NCBI GenBank assembly: GCA_903923925.1 | Contig: CAIXZF010000061.1 | Coordinates: 31,325-95,324, forward strand | From: an uncultured Bacteroidales bacterium | Lineage (GTDB): Bacteria > Bacteroidota > Bacteroidia > Bacteroidales > CAIXZF01 | DNA: 64,000 nucleotides | Direction: 5' to 3' | Part shown: in pieces, positions 62,186 to 64,000 of the stretch | Numbering within the stretch: the first letter of the stretch is position 1 | Layout of the letters: every line of letters begins with the position of its first letter | Translations under genes and position numbers: made by a program | The notes under the pieces: model-generated | Seen by the model: the letters and a program-made list of their open reading frames with translations, nothing else | Told to the model about the DNA's origin: nothing | Databases searched by the model: none

Positions 62186-64000
62186 ATGAAAAAGATTGTA
62201 CTAGGAATTATTGTAATAGTTTATTTCTGTTTTCAACCAGCTATTTCTCAGAATCTGGTGGACGGAGGAGTTTTCAGTTCCGCAACTGCTGGTCAATTTG
62301 AAGTCCGGTTAAGACCAAATTTCACCACATCACCGCCCGCTACGCTGGTAACGAATATTCAATTCACAATTAAATGGCCCGTGAGTAGTGGTGCCACTAT
62401 GTTAACAAATACGTCTGGTTCGCCGTTTTTTTTGACACCTCAATCACTTACAACTAACGGGGGATATTACTATCAGGTTTTTGTAACAACAACCCCATAT
62501 AATCCTACCTGGGTTGCAAATCAAGAATATATATGTTTAACTTTCACTTATACTAATAATACTTGTCCAACTTTTGAAATTGCTTCTGACGCATATACTT
62601 CCGGAATGAATGGAACATATTATGTGGAATTAAGTGGTTTAAATAAAACAGGTATACTTTATCAAGCCAGTTCGCCAGCGCCAGCTGTAGGTACACCCAT
62701 TTTTTCTTTAGGCGCAACATCATCCCGTTGCAAGGCTGCCGGCTCCGTTACATACTCCGCAACTGCAGTCAGATCCACGGGAATTAATTACACATTAGAT
62801 GCTGCTAGTACTTTAGCAGGTAATAGTATTATTCCTGCAACAGGCGCAGTAACCTATTTAAGCGGATGGTCAGGGGTTTCTACGATTACTGCAACAGCAA
62901 CAGGATGTAGTGGTCCATCATCCAGTACTCATGTAGTAACAATCAATCCTTTACCTGCTGCTGCTGCTGGTGTCGACCGGGCTATTTGTTCAGGGGCATC
63001 TACAGAAATTGGTGCAGCAAGTGTGGCAGGAAGTACATACAGCTGGACTTCTGTGCCTGCCGGGTTTACCTCAACATTAGCGAACCCTTCGGTCAGCCCT
63101 GCTGTACCTACTGCATATACTGTTGTAGAAACCTGCACTGCAACAACGTGTACCAATACTCATAGTGTTAATGTTACCATAAATCCTTTACCTGATGCTG
63201 TTGCTGGTACCGACAGAGCAATTTGCTCAGGCGGAAGTTCTCAGATTGGTTCAGCTTCTGTTGCAGGAAGTACTTATAGCTGGACTTCTGTGCCTGCCGG
63301 GTTCACTTCAATATTAGCAAACCCTTCGGTTAGTCCTATTTTAACCACAACTTACACTTTAGTAGAAACCATTACTTTAACAGGCTGTACTAACACACAT
63401 AGTGTAACTGTTACAGTTAATCCTTTGCCCGCTGCTGCTGCTGGTGCCGACAGGGCTATTTGTTCAGGGGCATCTACAGAAATTGGCGCTGCCAGTGTTG
63501 CAGGAAGTACTTACAGCTGGACTTCGGTACCTGTTGGTTTTACATCAACTGCTGCGAATCCTTCTGTCAGCCCAATATTAAACACAACGTACACCGTTGT
63601 AGAGACAATTACTGCTACAGGATGTACAACTTCGCATAGCGTAATTATAACTATTAATTCATTCCCAGCTGCTGTTGCTGGTGCCGATAGGGCTATTTGC
63701 ACAGGTGGCAGTTCTCAGATTGGTGCCACTGCTGTAGGAGGAAGTACCTATAGCTGGACTTCTGTGCCTGTTGGTTATACTTCAACAACTGCGAACCCAT
63801 CGGTTAGCCCTATAGTAACTACAACATATACTTTAGTGGAAACCATTACTGCGGGTGGTTGTACTAATACACATAGTGTTGTTGTTACCGTAAATCCTTT
63901 ACCTGACGCTGTTGCTGGTACAGACAGAACTATATGTTCAGGTGCAAGTTCTCAGATTGGTGCTGCAAGTGTTGTTGGAAATACCTATAGCTGGACTTCA
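62186..64000 (+). CDS. Third large secreted repeat protein, 3' end outside the window
   Basis: Absent from the ORF track because it has no stop before base 64000; 605 codons are open. It begins MKKIVLGIIVIVYFCFQPAI, a signal peptide, 17 bp after the previous stop codon. Residues about 35-165 are the shared beta-sandwich domain (QFEVRLRPNFTTS, TNIQFTIKWPVSSG). A different Ig-like domain follows (about 170-253, SRCKAAGSVTYSATAVRSTG). From residue 255 the same 79-residue repeat family starts: four full copies and part of a fifth. It is a paralogue of the 2686-residue protein without the beta-helix part, likely another T9SS-exported surface protein. Confidence 0.88.
   Translation, partial: MKKIVLGIIVIVYFCFQPAISQNLVDGGVFSSATAGQFEVRLRPNFTTSPPATLVTNIQFTIKWPVSSGATMLTNTSGSPFFLTPQSLTTNGGYYYQVFVTTTPYNPTWVANQEYICLTFTYTNNTCPTFEIASDAYTSGMNGTYYVELSGLNKTGILYQASSPAPAVGTPIFSLGATSSRCKAAGSVTYSATAVRSTGINYTLDAASTLAGNSIIPATGAVTYLSGWSGVSTITATATGCSGPSSSTHVVTINPLPAAAAGVDRAICSGASTEIGAASVAGSTYSWTSVPAGFTSTLANPSVSPAVPTAYTVVETCTATTCTNTHSVNVTINPLPDAVAGTDRAICSGGSSQIGSASVAGSTYSWTSVPAGFTSILANPSVSPILTTTYTLVETITLTGCTNTHSVTVTVNPLPAAAAGADRAICSGASTEIGAASVAGSTYSWTSVPVGFTSTAANPSVSPILNTTYTVVETITATGCTTSHSVIITINSFPAAVAGADRAICTGGSSQIGATAVGGSTYSWTSVPVGYTSTTANPSVSPIVTTTYTLVETITAGGCTNTHSVVVTVNPLPDAVAGTDRTICSGASSQIGAASVVGNTYSWTS
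62948..64000 (+). repeat. Second array of the 237-bp repeat, continuing past the window
   Basis: Units begin at 62948, 63185, 63422, 63659 and 63896, each exactly 237 bp apart with no indels. They belong to the same family as the array at 55458 (AGxDRxIC, YSWTSVPAGFTST). The many minus-strand ORFs in both arrays are by-products of this periodic composition. Confidence 0.92.

Overview
The window is a Bacteroidota chromosome segment, probably from an uncultivated anaerobic Bacteroidales-like lineage. Four things support this: a gldE-gldD pair next to mutY-ssb, secreted proteins ending in type IX secretion (T9SS) sorting domains, several promoters with the Bacteroidota -7 box TAnnTTTG, and AT-rich spacers without clear Shine-Dalgarno sites. 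No tRNA, rRNA, CRISPR array or insertion sequence was seen.

Region 1 (1-7.6 kb) holds the 3' part of a DUF4403 lipoprotein gene, then a phosphate-uptake operon: porin, pstS, pstC, pstA, pstB, phoU. Upstream of the porin lie direct repeats spaced exactly 11 bp apart (CTTAACA type), ending 20 bp before a -7 box. This is the layout of a Pho box. Region 2 (7.6-20.5 kb) is housekeeping: a dihydroorotate-dehydrogenase-like gene, trpS, rng, a 29-residue basic ribosomal-type protein absent from the ORF track, and an HU gene on the minus strand; then mutY, ssb, gldE, gldD, a DAHP synthase/chorismate mutase fusion, asnS, rpoN and a membrane protein.

Region 3 (20.7-44.7 kb) is the highlight: eighteen co-directional genes that together look like an almost complete anaerobic aromatic-ring degradation pathway. 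They encode an ATP-dependent (class I) benzoyl-CoA reductase in the order bcrCBAD, the ring-modifying enzymes Dch, Had and Oah, beta-oxidation functions (a 3-hydroxyacyl-CoA dehydrogenase/crotonase fusion, two thiolases and an SDR), a glutaryl-CoA dehydrogenase of decarboxylating type, and a 4-hydroxybenzoyl-CoA reductase whose iron-sulfur and molybdenum subunits are fused. Three additions stand out: an ADP-forming acyl-CoA synthetase that could activate the aromatic acid, a ketopantoate-reductase-like protein, and a second reductase/ATPase pair resembling double-cubane-cluster proteins. The inferred route runs 4-hydroxybenzoyl-CoA to benzoyl-CoA, to the cyclic dienoyl-CoA, to 3-hydroxypimelyl-CoA, to glutaryl-CoA, to crotonyl-CoA, to acetyl-CoA. 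No ferredoxin, dedicated AMP-forming ligase, transporter or obvious regulator lies inside the cluster. I know of no characterised Bacteroidota organism with this pathway.

Region 4 (44.7-64 kb) contains a small outer-membrane barrel, a PadR regulator with two GldL-like membrane proteins, a hybrid PAS histidine kinase, and three very large secreted proteins. The first carries a beta-helix and a T9SS tail. The second (2686 residues) has 21 tandem copies of a 79-residue Ig/PKD-like repeat. The third starts the same repeat family and runs off the window end.
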